A DNA stretch of 39,319 bases from an uncultured Alistipes sp. (GCA_949283205.1 CASDSD010000021.1:1-39319); one strand, 5' to 3'; counted from the first letter of the stretch, positions 7,705-18,143 are shown. Program-made: numbers and translations. Notes: generated from the letters alone by a model not told the origin.

Positions 7705-8348
7705 GAAAACCACAGATAAAGTCGATGAAATACGAGGATTTCAACGACAACGAATACCTCGAAAAGATGGCGGAGGAGCTCCGCCGCAGCGGCACAAACG
7801 TCATCCTGGGATGCCTCGACGACATCATCAACTGGGGCCGCAGCAACAGCCTCTGGCCCCTGACCTTCGCCACGAGCTGCTGCGGCATAGAGTTCATGGC
7901 CGTAGGTGCCGCACGCTACGACTTTGCCCGTTTCGGCTTTGAAGTTGCGCGCGCCTCACCACGCCAGGCCGACTTCATCATGGTCGCCGGGACCATCACG
8001 CACAAGATGGCGCCCGTACTCAAACGCCTCTACGACCAGATGGCCGACCCGAAGTATGTCATCGCCGTGGGCGGCTGCGCCATCAGCGGCGGCCCCTTCA
8101 AGCAGTCGTACCATGTGGTGAACGGCGTCGACACCATCCTGCCGGTGGATGTATATATCCCGGGCTGCCCGCCGCGCCCCGAGGCCATGCTCTACGGGCT
8201 GATGCAGCTGCAGCGCAAGGTGCGCCTGCAACGCTTCTTCGGCGGCGTCAACAAGCAGATCGGGGAGAAGGAGTACGAGGAGCTCCTGCGCCGCGACCTC
8301 ACCGCCGAGAAAAACGAACTGAACGTGGAAACTGAACACAAGCAATGA
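7701..8348 (+). CDS. nuoB: NADH-quinone oxidoreductase subunit B
   Basis: 215 aa. Carries the terminal iron-sulfur cluster N2 that hands electrons to quinone. All four ligands are visible: C60-C61 (S-C-C-G-I-E-F), C126 (G-G-C-A) and C156 (P-G-C-P-P-R-P). ATG 7701 is preferred because it forms an ATGA overlap with the nuoA stop; ATG 7695 adds two residues. The open frame continues upstream through nuoA to 7317, but that part is out-of-frame nuoA sequence and has no NuoB similarity. Overlaps nuoCD by four bases, which implies translational coupling. Confidence 0.97.
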   Translation: MRKPQIKSMKYEDFNDNEYLEKMAEELRRSGTNVILGCLDDIINWGRSNSLWPLTFATSCCGIEFMAVGAARYDFARFGFEVARASPRQADFIMVAGTITHKMAPVLKRLYDQMADPKYVIAVGGCAISGGPFKQSYHVVNGVDTILPVDVYIPGCPPRPEAMLYGLMQLQRKVRLQRFFGGVNKQIGEKEYEELLRRDLTAEKNELNVETEHKQ

Positions 8349-9964
8349 TTATGAGCGTAAAAGAGAAGATAACGGCATGGGAGCCCGCGGCCGAGTGGTC
8401 GGAGGCGGGCGACGGCATGTTCACCGTCCCCGTCGAGCGGTTCCATGATCTGGCCGTGCGGCTCAAGCAGGAGGGATTCGATTTCCTGCGCAGCCTCACC
8501 GGCATGGACTGGGGCGAGGGCCGCTTCGGCGCCGTATACCATATAGAGTCCACCGCCACGGGCGAGAACGTCGTGTTGCGGGTCTTCACCCCCGCGCCCG
8601 ACAAGTGCGGCCTGCCGTCTGTGGGAGACGTATGGAAGGGTGCCCTGCTCAACGAGCGCGAGGCGTACGACTACTTCGGAATACAGTTCCTCAACCATCC
8701 CGACATGCGCCGCCTCTACCTGCGCGACGACTGGGTGGGATACCCCCTGCGCAAGGATTACGACCCGTCGCTCAACCCGCTGCGCATGACAAACGAGGTG
8801 TCGCAGGACGACAAGCCACACTTCGAGCTGCTGCCCAACGGCAGCCTCATCCGCAAGCGCGGCGTCATCTTCGACGAGGACGAATACGTCATAAACGTGG
8901 GTCCGCAGCACCCCGCCACGCACGGCGTACTGCGTTTCCGCGTGTCGCTCGAGGGCGAGATCATACGCAAGCTCGACGTACACTGCGGATACATCCACCG
9001 CGGCATAGAGAAGATGTGCGAGAGCCTCACATACCCGCAGACGCTCGCCCTGACCGACCGCCTGGACTATCTCGGGGCGTCGCAGAACCGACATGCACTA
9101 TGCATGTGCATCGAGAAGGGGCTGGGCCTCGAGGTGAGCCGCCGCGTGCAGTACATACGCACCATCATGGACGAGCTGCAGCGAATAGACTCGCACCTGC
9201 TCTTCTTCTCGTGCCTGTGCATGGACATGGGCGCCCTGACGGCCTTCTTCTACGGGTTCCGCGACCGCGAGAAGGTGCTCGACATCCTCGAGCAGACCAC
9301 AGGCGGCCGCCTCATACAGAACTACAACGTCATCGGAGGCGTGCAGGCCGACATACACCCCGACTTCGTGCGCCGCGTCAAGGAGTTCATCGCCTACATG
9401 CGGCCCACGCTGCGCGAGTACCACGAGGTGTTCACGGGCAACGTCATCGCCCGCGAGCGTCTGCGCGGCACGGGCGTGCTCACGCGCGAGGACGCCATCT
9501 CGTTCGGCGCCACGGGCGGCACGGGCCGCGCCTCGGGCTGGGCGTGCGACGTGCGCAAGCGCCACCCATACGCCATGTACGGCGAGGTGGACTTCGACGA
9601 GGTGCTCTTCACCGAGGGCGACTGCTATGCACGATACATGGTCCGCATGCGCGAGATCGAGCAGAGCATGCGCATCATCGAGCAGCTCATAGACAACATC
9701 CCCGAAGGCGAATACCGCGCCAAGACCAAACCCGTGATCCGCATCCCCGAAGGCACCTACTACTCGGCCGTCGAGGGGAGCCGCGGCGAGTTCGGCGTCT
9801 ACATCGAGAGCCGCGGCGACAAGTCGCCATACCGCATGAAGTTCCGTTCGACGGGCCTGCCGCTCGTATCGTGCCTCGAGACCATAGCGCGCGGCGCGAA
9901 GATAGCCGACCTGATAGCCATCGGCGGCACGCTCGACTACGTGGTCCCCGACATCGACAGATAA
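8345..9964 (+). CDS. nuoC/nuoD: NADH-quinone oxidoreductase fused subunit C/D
   Basis: 539 aa fusion of the 30 kDa (NuoC, about 1-150) and 49 kDa (NuoD, about 178-539) subunits of the peripheral arm. The NuoC part has its signature [13 protein letters not shown] with H-P-D and R-R-L-Y (103-125). The NuoD part starts with [11 protein letters not shown] (184-194), whose histidines shape the quinone headgroup pocket, followed by H-R-G-I-E-K and T-D-R-L-D-Y-L (237-243), holding the quinone-site tyrosine. Fusion of C and D is normal in Bacteroidota. ATG 8345 overlaps the nuoB stop by four bases; ATG 8351 is an alternative. In other bacteria nuoE, nuoF and nuoG would follow; here nuoH follows directly after 19 bases. 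Confidence 0.96.
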   Translation: MIMSVKEKITAWEPAAEWSEAGDGMFTVPVERFHDLAVRLKQEGFDFLRSLTGMDWGEGRFGAVYHIESTATGENVVLRVFTPAPDKCGLPSVGDVWKGALLNEREAYDYFGIQFLNHPDMRRLYLRDDWVGYPLRKDYDPSLNPLRMTNEVSQDDKPHFELLPNGSLIRKRGVIFDEDEYVINVGPQHPATHGVLRFRVSLEGEIIRKLDVHCGYIHRGIEKMCESLTYPQTLALTDRLDYLGASQNRHALCMCIEKGLGLEVSRRVQYIRTIMDELQRIDSHLLFFSCLCMDMGALTAFFYGFRDREKVLDILEQTTGGRLIQNYNVIGGVQADIHPDFVRRVKEFIAYMRPTLREYHEVFTGNVIARERLRGTGVLTREDAISFGATGGTGRASGWACDVRKRHPYAMYGEVDFDEVLFTEGDCYARYMVRMREIEQSMRIIEQLIDNIPEGEYRAKTKPVIRIPEGTYYSAVEGSRGEFGVYIESRGDKSPYRMKFRSTGLPLVSCLETIARGAKIADLIAIGGTLDYVVPDIDR

Positions 9965-9983
9965 CAAACAAACAGACAACGAT

Positions 9984-11060
9984 ATGTTCGATTTCAGCAT
10001 AGTAACCGAAACGATCCACGCGGCGCTCCTCTCCATCATGCCCGAGGGGCTGGCCGTACTGCTGGAGTGCATCGTGGTGGGCGTGTGCCTGCTGCTCATG
10101 TACACGGTCATCGCCATCGCGATGATATTCATGGAGCGAAAGGTGTGCGCCGCCTTCCAGTGCCGCCTGGGTCCCGTGCGCGTGGGCCCGTGGGGTACGC
10201 TGCAGGTGATCTGCGACGTCTTCAAGATGCTCACGAAGGAGATAATAACCATCCGCCATGCCGACAGGTTCCTCTACAACCTGGCCCCGTACATCGTCAT
10301 CCTGGCCTCGGTGCTGTCGTTCTCGTGCCTGCCGATAAACCGCGGCATGGAGGTGCTCGACTTCAACGTCGGCGTCTTCTTCATGATGGCCGCCTCGTCG
10401 ATCGGCGTGGTGGGCATACTGCTCGCCGGGTGGAGCTCAAACAACAAGTACTCGCTCATCGGCGCAATGCGCAGCGGCGCCCAGATGATAAGCTACGAAC
10501 TCTCGATAGGCCTGTCGATCCTTACCATCGTCGTGCTGACCGATACCATGCAGCTCTCGGAGATCGTCGAGCGCCAGGCCGACGGGTGGTTCATATTCAA
10601 GGGCCACATCCCCGCCCTGATAGCATTCGTCATATATCTTATCGCCGGCAACGCCGAGGTCAACCGCGGGCCGTTCGACCTGCCCGAGGCCGAGTCGGAG
10701 CTTACGGCGGGATACCACACCGAGTATTCGGGCATGCACTTCGGCCTCTTCTACGTGGCCGAGTTCGTCAACCTGTTCATCATCTCGGGCCTGGCCGCCA
10801 CCATATTCCTCGGCGGGTGGATGCCGCTCCACATACCCGGCCTCGAGGGCTTCAACGCCGTCATGGACTGCATCCCGGGCTTCGTGTGGTTCTTCGCCAA
10901 GGCTTTCTTCGTGGTGTGGCTCCTTATGTGGATCAAGTGGACCTTCCCGCGCCTGCGCGTGGACCAGATCCTGACGCTCGAGTGGAAGTACCTCGTGCCG
11001 ATAGGTCTGGCCAACCTGCTGCTCATGGTGATAGTAGTCGTATTCAAACTCCATTTCTGA
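9984..11060 (+). CDS. nuoH: NADH-quinone oxidoreductase subunit H
   Basis: 358 aa, about eight to nine membrane helices. NuoH links the peripheral arm to the membrane arm and forms much of the quinone channel. Conserved parts seen: F-Q-C-R-L-G-P-V-R-V-G-P-W-G-T-L-Q after the first helix (about 52-69) and the acidic cytoplasmic loop E-V-N-R-G-P-F-D-L-P-E-A-E-S-E-L (about 223-238), followed by G-Y-H-T-E-Y-S-G-M. One base separates its stop from nuoI. Confidence 0.97.
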   Translation: MFDFSIVTETIHAALLSIMPEGLAVLLECIVVGVCLLLMYTVIAIAMIFMERKVCAAFQCRLGPVRVGPWGTLQVICDVFKMLTKEIITIRHADRFLYNLAPYIVILASVLSFSCLPINRGMEVLDFNVGVFFMMAASSIGVVGILLAGWSSNNKYSLIGAMRSGAQMISYELSIGLSILTIVVLTDTMQLSEIVERQADGWFIFKGHIPALIAFVIYLIAGNAEVNRGPFDLPEAESELTAGYHTEYSGMHFGLFYVAEFVNLFIISGLAATIFLGGWMPLHIPGLEGFNAVMDCIPGFVWFFAKAFFVVWLLMWIKWTFPRLRVDQILTLEWKYLVPIGLANLLLMVIVVVFKLHF

Positions 11061-11061
11061 C

Positions 11062-11508
11062 ATGTCAAACAACAGTTACATAAAAGGATTCTTCCGCGGC
11101 GTGGGCTCGCTGCTCACGGGCCTGAAGGTCACCGGACGCGAATTCTTCACCCCCAAGGTGACGGAACAGTACCCCGAGAACCGCGCCACGCTCAAGATGT
11201 TCGACCGCTACCGCGGCGAACTGACCATGCCGCATGACGCCGACGGCAACAACCGCTGCATCGCCTGCGGGCTCTGCCAGGCGGCATGCCCCAACGGCAC
11301 CATACATATCACCTCGGAGACCGTAACGGACCCCGAGACCGGCAAGCCGAAACGCCGCCTCGTGCGATATGAATACGACCTGGGCTCGTGCATGTTCTGC
11401 CAGCTGTGCGTCAACGCCTGTCCCCACGGAGCCATCCGGTTCTCCACGAATTTCGAACACGCGGTATACACGCGCAGCAAACTCGTAAAAACACTCAACA
11501 AGATATAA
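11062..11508 (+). CDS. nuoI: NADH-quinone oxidoreductase subunit I, 2x[4Fe-4S]
   Basis: 148 aa, at the short end for NuoI. Two ferredoxin-type C-x2-C-x2-C-x3-C-P motifs are intact: C66, C69, C72, C76 and C110, C113, C116, C120. They should hold clusters N6a and N6b, which pass electrons to N2 on NuoB. Because NuoE/F/G are absent here, these clusters are the outermost known electron entry of the complex, a likely docking region for ferredoxin or another donor (inference). Three bases separate it from nuoJ. Confidence 0.96.
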   Translation: MSNNSYIKGFFRGVGSLLTGLKVTGREFFTPKVTEQYPENRATLKMFDRYRGELTMPHDADGNNRCIACGLCQAACPNGTIHITSETVTDPETGKPKRRLVRYEYDLGSCMFCQLCVNACPHGAIRFSTNFEHAVYTRSKLVKTLNKI

Positions 11509-11511
11509 GCC

Positions 11512-12021
11512 ATGGAGATATCACTCGAACTAATAGTCTTCACGATCCTCGCCCTGTTCACTGTGGTGAGTGCCGTGCTGGCCGTCACGACGCACCGTAT
11601 ACTGCGTGCGGCCACATATCTGCTCTTCGTGCTCTTCGGAACGGCCGGGATATACTTCCAGCTCAACTATTCGTTCCTCGGCGCCGTGCAGATGCTCATC
11701 TATGCGGGCGGTATCACCGTGCTGTACGTCTTCTCGATCCTGCTCACCTCGAGCCAGGGCGACAAGGCGCAGCGGATACGCGGCTACAATCTCTACTCGG
11801 GCCTGGCCGCGACACTCCTCAGTCTCGGCGTATGCCTCTACATAACGCTGCGGCACGACTTCCGCCCCTCGCACTTCGAACACGGAGAACTGGAGGTCAC
11901 GACAATCGGACACACGCTCATGAGCGCCGACAAATACGGCTACCTGCTCCCCTTCGAGGTGATCAGCATCCTGCTGCTGGCCTGCATCGTGGGAGGCATC
12001 CTCATCGCGCGAAAACGTTAG
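11512..12021 (+). CDS. nuoJ: NADH-quinone oxidoreductase subunit J
   Basis: 169 aa with five hydrophobic helices, the usual NuoJ plan. The third helix region L-I-Y-A-G-G-I-T-V-L-Y-V-F (about 63-75) is the conserved flexible helix thought to couple quinone chemistry to ion pumping. Located between nuoI and nuoK as in nearly all nuo operons. Confidence 0.95.
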   Translation: MEISLELIVFTILALFTVVSAVLAVTTHRILRAATYLLFVLFGTAGIYFQLNYSFLGAVQMLIYAGGITVLYVFSILLTSSQGDKAQRIRGYNLYSGLAATLLSLGVCLYITLRHDFRPSHFEHGELEVTTIGHTLMSADKYGYLLPFEVISILLLACIVGGILIARKR

Positions 12022-12037
12022 ACAAAAACCACGCACT

Positions 12038-12346
12038 ATGATACACATGGAATATTACCTGATCGTCTCGACGATCATGATGTTCGCGGGACTCTACGGC
12101 TTCGTCACGCGACGCAACCTGCTGGCCATGCTCATATCGACCGAACTGATCCTCAACTCGGTCGACATAAACTTCGTGGTCTTCAACCGGTTCCTCTTCC
12201 CCGAGCATCTGGAGGGATTCTTCTTCACGCTCTTCGCCATAGGCATCAGCGCCGCCGAAACCGCCGTCGCCATCGCCATCATCATCAACATCTACCGCAA
12301 TATCCGCAACATCAAGGTCAAGAGCCTGCGCGAAATGAAATGGTAA
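12038..12346 (+). CDS. nuoK: NADH-quinone oxidoreductase subunit K
   Basis: 102 aa, three helices, normal size. Has the NuoK hallmarks G-L-Y-G-F-V-T-R-R-N-L-L and the glutamates inside helices 2 and 3 (S-T-E-L-I-L-N; A-A-E-T-A-V-A) that form part of the proton path. Starts at ATG 12038 or ATG 12047; the second matches the family length a little better. The basic tail K-V-K-S-L-R-E-M-K-W is on the cytoplasmic side. Confidence 0.96.
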   Translation: MIHMEYYLIVSTIMMFAGLYGFVTRRNLLAMLISTELILNSVDINFVVFNRFLFPEHLEGFFFTLFAIGISAAETAVAIAIIINIYRNIRNIKVKSLREMKW

Positions 12347-12365
12347 AGCCTAAACAACGATCGTC

Positions 12366-14258
12366 ATGGAGTACACTATTCTGATTCTTGCGCTGCCGCT
12401 GCTGAGCTTTCTCGTTCTGGGGCTCGCCGGCACCCGTCTGCGCCCCGTGGCCGCAGGCGCCGTCGGCACGGCCGTCCTGGCCGTGGTGGCTGCCGTGAGC
12501 TACTATACGGCATACGCCTATTTCTTCGCCCAGGGACGCGGCGCCGACGGACTCTATCCCACCCTCACGCCGTGGAACATGACATGGCTGCCCATAAACG
12601 ACACCCTCTCGATAGACATGGGCATCATGCTCGACCCCATATCGGTGATGATGCTCGTCGTCATCTCGACCGTATCGCTCATGGTACACATATATTCGTT
12701 CGGGTACATGAAGGGCGAGCGCGGCTTCCAGCGCTACTACGCCTTCCTGTCGCTCTTCACGGCCAGCATGATGGGGCTCGTCGTGGCCACCAACATCTTC
12801 CAGATGTACGTCTTCTGGGAGCTGGTGGGCGTCAGCTCGTACCTGCTCATCGGATTCTACTACACCAGAAAGGAGGCCGTGGCCGCCTCGAAGAAGGCAT
12901 TTATCGTCACGCGCTTCGCCGACCTTGGATTCCTGATCGGCATCCTCTTCTACGGATACTACGCCGGGACGTTCTCCTTCACGCCGCAGGCCGAGGCTCT
13001 CGCCGCCGCCGGAATGATCATACCGCTGGCGCTGGGACTCATGTTCGTGGGCGGCGCCGGCAAGAGCGCCATGTTCCCGCTACACATATGGCTTCCGGAC
13101 GCCATGGAGGGCCCGACGCCCGTGTCGGCACTCATACACGCCGCCACGATGGTCGTCGCCGGAGTATACCTCGTGGCAAGGATGTTCCCCCTGTTCATAG
13201 TCTATGCCCCCGACGTGCTGCACGCCACCGCCATAGTAGGGGCCTTCACCTCGTTCTACGCCGCCGTGGTGGCATGCGTGCAGAGCGACATCAAGCGCGT
13301 GCTGGCCTTCAGCACCATATCGCAGATAGGCTTCATGATCGTCGCCCTCGGCGTATGCACCTCGGCCGACCCCCACGCCGGCGGCCTCGGATACATGGCC
13401 TCGATGTTCCACCTCTTCACCCACGCCATGTTCAAGGCGCTGCTCTTCCTCGGCGCCGGCTGCATCATCCACGCCGTACACTCGAACGAGATGTCGGCCA
13501 TGGGAGGCCTGCGCCGCTACATGCCCGTGACGCACGTCACGTTCCTCGTGGCATGCCTCGCCATAGCGGGAATATGGCCCCTGAGCGGGTTCTTCTCGAA
13601 GGACGAGATCCTCACCGCCTGCTTCGCCTACAGCCCCGCAATGGGATGGGTGATGACGGCCATCGCGGGTCTTACGGCATTCTACATGTTCCGACTCTAC
13701 TACGGCATATTCTGGGGCCGCGAGAACCGCCGGCTGCATGCCGAGCATACGCCCCACGAGGCGCCCGTGACGATGACCCTGCCCCTCGCGGTGCTCGCCG
13801 CCGTGACGCTCTGTGCTGGCTTCATCCCCTTCGGGCACTTCGTCAGCAGCAACGGCACCGCCTACGACATACATATCGACGCGACGGTTGCGGCAACAAG
13901 CCTCTGCGTGGCGGCCGCAGGCATAGCCCTCGCCACATGGATGTACGCCCGCGAGCGGCAGACTGCCGCCGAGAGCCTCGCACGCCGCTTCGCCTCGCTC
14001 CACAGGGCCGCATACCACCGCTTCTATATCGACGAGGTCTACCAGTTCATCACCCACCGCGTGATCTTCCGCTGCATCTCGACCCCCATAGCGTGGTTCG
14101 ACCGCAACGTGGTGGACGGCTTCATGAACATGCTCGCCCGCACCGCAAACGGCACCTCGTACCTCATACGCGACATGCAGAGCGGAAGCATACAGCGATA
14201 CTGCATATGGTTCCTCGCCGGAGCCCTCGTACTCACCGTAACACTTCTCGTCCTATAA
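12366..14258 (+). CDS. nuoL: NADH-quinone oxidoreductase subunit L (antiporter-like)
   Basis: 630 aa. Distal ion-pumping subunit of the membrane arm, with about 14-16 helices and the long C-terminal amphipathic helix expected past residue 500. Family motifs seen: W-E-L-V-G-V-S-S-Y-L-L-I-G (about 151-163), W-L-P-D-A-M-E-G-P-T-P-V-S-A-L-I-H-A-A-T-M-V (split by position 243-264), and G-F-F-S-K-D-E-I-L (about 413-421). 19 bases after nuoK and 19 before nuoM. Confidence 0.96.
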   Translation: MEYTILILALPLLSFLVLGLAGTRLRPVAAGAVGTAVLAVVAAVSYYTAYAYFFAQGRGADGLYPTLTPWNMTWLPINDTLSIDMGIMLDPISVMMLVVISTVSLMVHIYSFGYMKGERGFQRYYAFLSLFTASMMGLVVATNIFQMYVFWELVGVSSYLLIGFYYTRKEAVAASKKAFIVTRFADLGFLIGILFYGYYAGTFSFTPQAEALAAAGMIIPLALGLMFVGGAGKSAMFPLHIWLPDAMEGPTPVSALIHAATMVVAGVYLVARMFPLFIVYAPDVLHATAIVGAFTSFYAAVVACVQSDIKRVLAFSTISQIGFMIVALGVCTSADPHAGGLGYMASMFHLFTHAMFKALLFLGAGCIIHAVHSNEMSAMGGLRRYMPVTHVTFLVACLAIAGIWPLSGFFSKDEILTACFAYSPAMGWVMTAIAGLTAFYMFRLYYGIFWGRENRRLHAEHTPHEAPVTMTLPLAVLAAVTLCAGFIPFGHFVSSNGTAYDIHIDATVAATSLCVAAAGIALATWMYARERQTAAESLARRFASLHRAAYHRFYIDEVYQFITHRVIFRCISTPIAWFDRNVVDGFMNMLARTANGTSYLIRDMQSGSIQRYCIWFLAGALVLTVTLLVL

Positions 14259-14277
14259 TGATAAACGTCACACTGCA

Positions 14278-15762
14278 ATGAATATACTATCGCTTTTTCC
14301 GGCCATACCGCTGCTGATGATGCTCGGGCTGTGGATCTCGCGCAACCGCACGCAGATACGCACCGTCATGGTCACGGGGGCGTCGCTGCTGCTCGCACTG
14401 GCCGTATGGCTCGTCTTCGCATACCTCGCACGGCGCAGCGCCGGCGACGCAGAGCCCATGCTCTTCACCGCCAGCCGCGTCTGGTACGCACCCCTCGACA
14501 TACACTATGCCGTGGGCGTGGACGGCATCTCGGTCGTCATGCTGCTGCTCTCGGCCATAATCGTATTCACGGGCACGTTCGCCTCGTGGCGCATGGAGAC
14601 CTCCGTCAAGGAGTATTTCATGTGGTTCTGCCTGCTCAGCGTCGGCGTCTTCGGGTTCTTCATCTCGGTCGACCTCTTCACCATGTTCATGTTCTACGAG
14701 GTGGCCCTCATCCCGATGTACCTTCTGATCGGCGTCTGGGGCAGCGGCCGCAAGGAGTACGCCGCCATGAAGCTCACCCTCATGCTCATGGGAGGCTCGG
14801 CCCTGCTGCTCATAGGCATCCTCGGAATATACTTCGGGGCCGGCGGCACCACCATGAACATCCTCGAGATAGCGCAGGCCGGCAGCATACCCCTCGCGCA
14901 GCAGCGCATATGGTTCCCGCTGGTATTCGTCGGCTTCGGCGTGCTGGGGGCCCTCTTCCCCTTCCACACATGGAGCCCCGACGGCCATGCCTCGGCCCCC
15001 ACGGCCGTGTCGATGCTCCACGCCGGCGTGCTGATGAAGCTCGGCGGCTACGGCTGCTTCCGCGTGGCGATATGCCTCATGCCCGAGGCGGCGCACGAGC
15101 TGTCGCGGATATTCATCATCCTGACGGCCATATCGGTCGTCTACGGAGCCTTCTCGGCCTGCGTGCAGACCGACCTCAAGTACATCAACGCCTACTCGTC
15201 GGTGTCGCACTGCGGTCTGGTGCTCTTCGCAATACTCATGATGAACACCACGGCCACGACGGGCGCCGTGATGCAGATGCTCAGCCACGGACTGATGACG
15301 GCGCTCTTCTTCGCCCTCATCGGAATGATCTACGGACGCACCCACACGCGTGACGTACGGCAGATGAGCGGTCTGATGCGCGTCATACCCTTCCTGGCCG
15401 TGGGCTACGTCATAGCGGGCCTTGCGAACCTCGGCCTGCCGGGCCTGAGCGGTTTCGTGGCCGAGATGACAATCTTCAACGGCGCCTTCATGCACGCCGA
15501 CACCTTCCATCGCACGGTGACGATCATCGCCTGCACGAGTATCGTCATCACGGCCGTCTACATCCTACGCGTCATCGGCCGCATCCTCTACGGCACGTGC
15601 GACAACGCCGAGCACCTGCAGCTGAAGGATGCCTCGTGGGACGAGCGCGTCGCCGTGATATGCCTCATAGCGGCCGTTGCCGGCATGGGCCTGGCGCCGA
15701 TGTGGATAAGCGACACGATACGCGACAGCGTCTCTGCAATAATGGCTCACATAATGAATTGA
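14278..15762 (+). CDS. nuoM: NADH-quinone oxidoreductase subunit M (antiporter-like)
   Basis: 494 aa, about 14 helices. Second antiporter-like pump module. Conserved features: [14 protein letters not shown] (with the key helix-5 glutamate), [17 protein letters not shown] with L-M-K-L-G-G-Y-G (helix 7-8 region), and [10 protein letters not shown] near the C-terminal third. Normal length; starts ATG 14278, 19 bases after nuoL. Confidence 0.96.
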   Translation: MNILSLFPAIPLLMMLGLWISRNRTQIRTVMVTGASLLLALAVWLVFAYLARRSAGDAEPMLFTASRVWYAPLDIHYAVGVDGISVVMLLLSAIIVFTGTFASWRMETSVKEYFMWFCLLSVGVFGFFISVDLFTMFMFYEVALIPMYLLIGVWGSGRKEYAAMKLTLMLMGGSALLLIGILGIYFGAGGTTMNILEIAQAGSIPLAQQRIWFPLVFVGFGVLGALFPFHTWSPDGHASAPTAVSMLHAGVLMKLGGYGCFRVAICLMPEAAHELSRIFIILTAISVVYGAFSACVQTDLKYINAYSSVSHCGLVLFAILMMNTTATTGAVMQMLSHGLMTALFFALIGMIYGRTHTRDVRQMSGLMRVIPFLAVGYVIAGLANLGLPGLSGFVAEMTIFNGAFMHADTFHRTVTIIACTSIVITAVYILRVIGRILYGTCDNAEHLQLKDASWDERVAVICLIAAVAGMGLAPMWISDTIRDSVSAIMAHIMN

Positions 15763-15769
15763 CATCGAT

Positions 15770-17203
15770 ATGAACTACACCGACATACTTATATACATGC
15801 GTAACGAGGTGACGCTCATGGGCGTCATCGTGCTGCTCTTCGTCTACGACCTGGCGGCCGGCGCACGCGGCCGCAGCCGCTTCTCGGCCGTGACCTGCTC
15901 GCTGCTGGCACTGCATATCGCCGCCAACATCATCCCGCTGCCGACATCGGGCGAGCTCTTCGGCGGAATGTTCACCTACGCGCCCCTGCACTCGGTGATG
16001 AAGAGCATCCTCGCCGCAGGAGCCCTCATCGTATGCCTGCAGGCCGACACGTGGCTGCGCCGCGACGACACCGAACACAAGCGCGGCGAGTTCTACATAC
16101 TGACGCTCTCGACGCTGCTCGGAATGTACTTCATGATCGGAGCCGGCAACTTCCTGCTCTTCTTCATCGGTCTGGAGCTGGCCTCGATACCCATGGCCTG
16201 CCTCGTGGCCTTCGACAAGTACAAGCGATACTCGGCCGAGGCCGGAGCGAAATACATCCTCACGGCGCTCTTCTCGAGCGGACTGATGCTCTACGGCATA
16301 TCGTTCCTCTACGGCACCACCGGCACGCTCTACTTCGACGACATGCCGGCGCGCATCGACGGCTCGCCGCTGCAGATCCTCGCCATGGTATTCTTCTTCT
16401 CGGGACTGGGCTTCAAGCTCTCGCTCGTGCCCTTCCACCTTTGGACGGCAGACACCTATCAGGGCGCGCCGACATCCGTCACGGCATACCTCTCGGTAGT
16501 GTCGAAGGGCGCCGCCGCCTTCACGCTGATGGCGATCCTCGTCAAGGTATTCGGGCCCATGACGACACAGTGGCAGACGATGCTCGAGATCGTCATCGTC
16601 CTCTCGATCACCGTGGCCAACCTCTTCGCCCTGCGGCAGAAGGATCTCAAGCGTTTCCTCGCATTCTCGTCCATCTCGCAGGCCGGATACATCATGCTCG
16701 CCGTCATCGGCGACAGCCCGATAGGCATGACCTCGCTCGTATTCTATGTCGTGGTGTATCTGGCTGCCAACCTCGCCGCCTTCGGCGTAATCTCCGCTGT
16801 CGAGCAGCGCAGCGGCGGAAAGGTGTCGATGGATGACTACAACGGCTTCTACCGCACCAACCCGAGACTGGCCGTAGTGATGATGCTGGCGCTCTTCTCG
16901 CTGGCGGGAATACCGCCCTTTGCGGGCTTCTTCTCGAAGTTCTTCATCTTCTCGGCCGCCTTCCGCGGAGGGTTCCATGTCGTCGTGTTCATCGCCCTGT
17001 TGAACACCGTAATATCGCTCTATTACTACCTGCTGGTGGTCAAGGCGATGTTCATCACGCCGAGCGACGACCCCATCCCCGCACTCCGCTGCGACGCCGC
17101 CTCGAAGATAGCCCTCACGCTCTGCACGGCCGGAATCATCGCACTGGGACTCACCAGCTGCATCTTCGAAGGCATAAACGCCCTTGCTACGGGTATCTGG
17201 TAA
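15770..17203 (+). CDS. nuoN: NADH-quinone oxidoreductase subunit N (antiporter-like)
   Basis: 477 aa, about 13-14 helices. Third antiporter-like subunit, next to NuoK in the assembled arm. Motifs: [10 protein letters not shown] (helix-5 glutamate), [30 protein letters not shown], and [13 protein letters not shown]. Last gene of the operon: a strong terminator begins 20 bases after its stop, and no nuoE/F/G is found on either side within the window. Confidence 0.96.
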   Translation: MNYTDILIYMRNEVTLMGVIVLLFVYDLAAGARGRSRFSAVTCSLLALHIAANIIPLPTSGELFGGMFTYAPLHSVMKSILAAGALIVCLQADTWLRRDDTEHKRGEFYILTLSTLLGMYFMIGAGNFLLFFIGLELASIPMACLVAFDKYKRYSAEAGAKYILTALFSSGLMLYGISFLYGTTGTLYFDDMPARIDGSPLQILAMVFFFSGLGFKLSLVPFHLWTADTYQGAPTSVTAYLSVVSKGAAAFTLMAILVKVFGPMTTQWQTMLEIVIVLSITVANLFALRQKDLKRFLAFSSISQAGYIMLAVIGDSPIGMTSLVFYVVVYLAANLAAFGVISAVEQRSGGKVSMDDYNGFYRTNPRLAVVMMLALFSLAGIPPFAGFFSKFFIFSAAFRGGFHVVVFIALLNTVISLYYYLLVVKAMFITPSDDPIPALRCDAASKIALTLCTAGIIALGLTSCIFEGINALATGIW

Positions 17204-17223
17204 CGGCTGCGCCCCGTATGCCA

Positions 17224-17263
17224 CAGGCGCGGCGCCCTTACGGGACGCCGCGCCTGCCTTTTT
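17224..17263 (+). terminator. Terminator of the complex I operon
   Basis: Perfect 11-base GC-rich stem (CAGGCGCGGCG, 17224-17234, with 17246-17256), 11-base loop, then CCTTTTTC. Lies between the convergent nuoN and nucleotidyltransferase-fold genes; the minus-strand side lacks a T run. Confidence 0.85.
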
Positions 17264-17274
17264 CAGGGATGCCG

Positions 17275-17874
17275 CTACGGGATCCACTCCAACACCCCTT
17301 CGACGGGGTGCGCGGCACGCCACCGCTCGAACTCTCCGTATGTGCGCACGCCGCCCTCGATGACGGCACGGTAATACTCCACGCCCATGATATGCTCCGT
17401 CGGCGGTGTCTCCCACTTCAGGCGCAGGATGGTGCGCCTCATCCCGGGTGTGGCCACGCGGTTCACGCCGTCGGCCATACGCTCGAAATAGCCGTCATAG
17501 CGCGAGCCCCGCTCAATATGGATCATGTCGATCGACCACATCTCCCCCTCCGCCTCGTGCCACTCGACGTGCCACTCGACACATCGCTCCTCGGTCGCGA
17601 TAAGGTTGCGGCACTCGATGCGCCCGATATTCGGGGAGGCAGCGATACGCGCCATCACGCCAAAACTCCCTTCCAGGGTCAGGGGCGACGAGTAGATATG
17701 CAGGTCTATGTCGCGGTGCCGCATCATGAGCCCCATGCGGAGCGATCCCACGACGTTCACCTCGGCCCCCGCCTGCCGCCACGCCTCGACTATGCCGCTG
17801 CGCCGCAACAGCGACTCCGCACGGCGGCACATTCCGCGCGACAGGGTTTCAAGATTGTCGTCATCTGTTGTCAT
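17275..17874 (-). CDS. Nucleotidyltransferase-fold protein of unknown substrate
   Basis: 199 aa from ATG 17874. The longer open frame to 17949 is rejected because a perfect -7 box lies at 17904-17911, upstream of 17874. Residues near 40-60 read V-N-V-V-G-S-L-R-M-G-L-M-M-R-H-R-D-I-D-L-H (split here), giving G-S plus D-x-D, the metal-binding pattern of the polymerase-beta-like nucleotidyltransferase superfamily. A third acidic strand is possible at W-S-I-D-M-I-H. No HEPN partner, toxin-antitoxin companion or regulator is adjacent; it is a single gene facing the nuo operon. Could be a nucleotidyltransferase of small molecules or RNA, or an inactive relative. Superfamily moderately sure, function unknown. 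Confidence 0.75.
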   Translation of the reverse strand: MTTDDDNLETLSRGMCRRAESLLRRSGIVEAWRQAGAEVNVVGSLRMGLMMRHRDIDLHIYSSPLTLEGSFGVMARIAASPNIGRIECRNLIATEERCVEWHVEWHEAEGEMWSIDMIHIERGSRYDGYFERMADGVNRVATPGMRRTILRLKWETPPTEHIMGVEYYRAVIEGGVRTYGEFERWRAAHPVEGVLEWIP

Positions 17875-17903
17875 AATACTCCGTTTGATATGTTCTGAGG
17901 AGG

Positions 17904-17911
17904 CAAAGGTA
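17904..17911 (-). promoter_or_regulatory. -7 box of the nucleotidyltransferase-fold gene
   Basis: TACCTTTG on the minus strand, a perfect TAnnTTTG, 30 bases before ATG 17874. No clear TTG at the -33 distance. It fixes the translation start of the gene. Confidence 0.6.
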
Positions 17912-18048
17912 CGAAAATATCGCCATGCGCATACAGCCTGCTGCAACACTCCCCTCGCCGCCAGCCGCTACCGCCGTCAGCCGCGAAGGCTGCGGACACC
18001 CGCATGGCCGATATCGTGCGGCCACGCACAGGTCAAAAGCCTCCGGGC

Positions 18049-18079
18049 TTGACGATCCGGCCTATTTTTCATATTTTTG
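18049..18079 (+). promoter_or_regulatory. Promoter of the S9 peptidase gene
   Basis: TTG (18049-18051), 20-base spacer, TATTTTTG (18072-18079). Leader of about 58 bases to ATG 18144. Confidence 0.7.
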
Positions 18080-18143
18080 CGTAAAACCTTTATCGGGACC
18101 GACCGCACCCGAACAATTTAGCACACATAAACAACCCCAAACC

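Noticed and set aside
13080-14057. 325-aa minus-strand frame inside nuoL (also 14287-15510 in nuoM, 15665-17416 in nuoN)
   Set aside because: Antisense shadows of well-conserved complex I genes; no motifs or start signals.
17925-18143. Upstream extension of the S9 peptidase frame
   Set aside because: Lies before the promoter; signal peptide starts only at ATG 18144.
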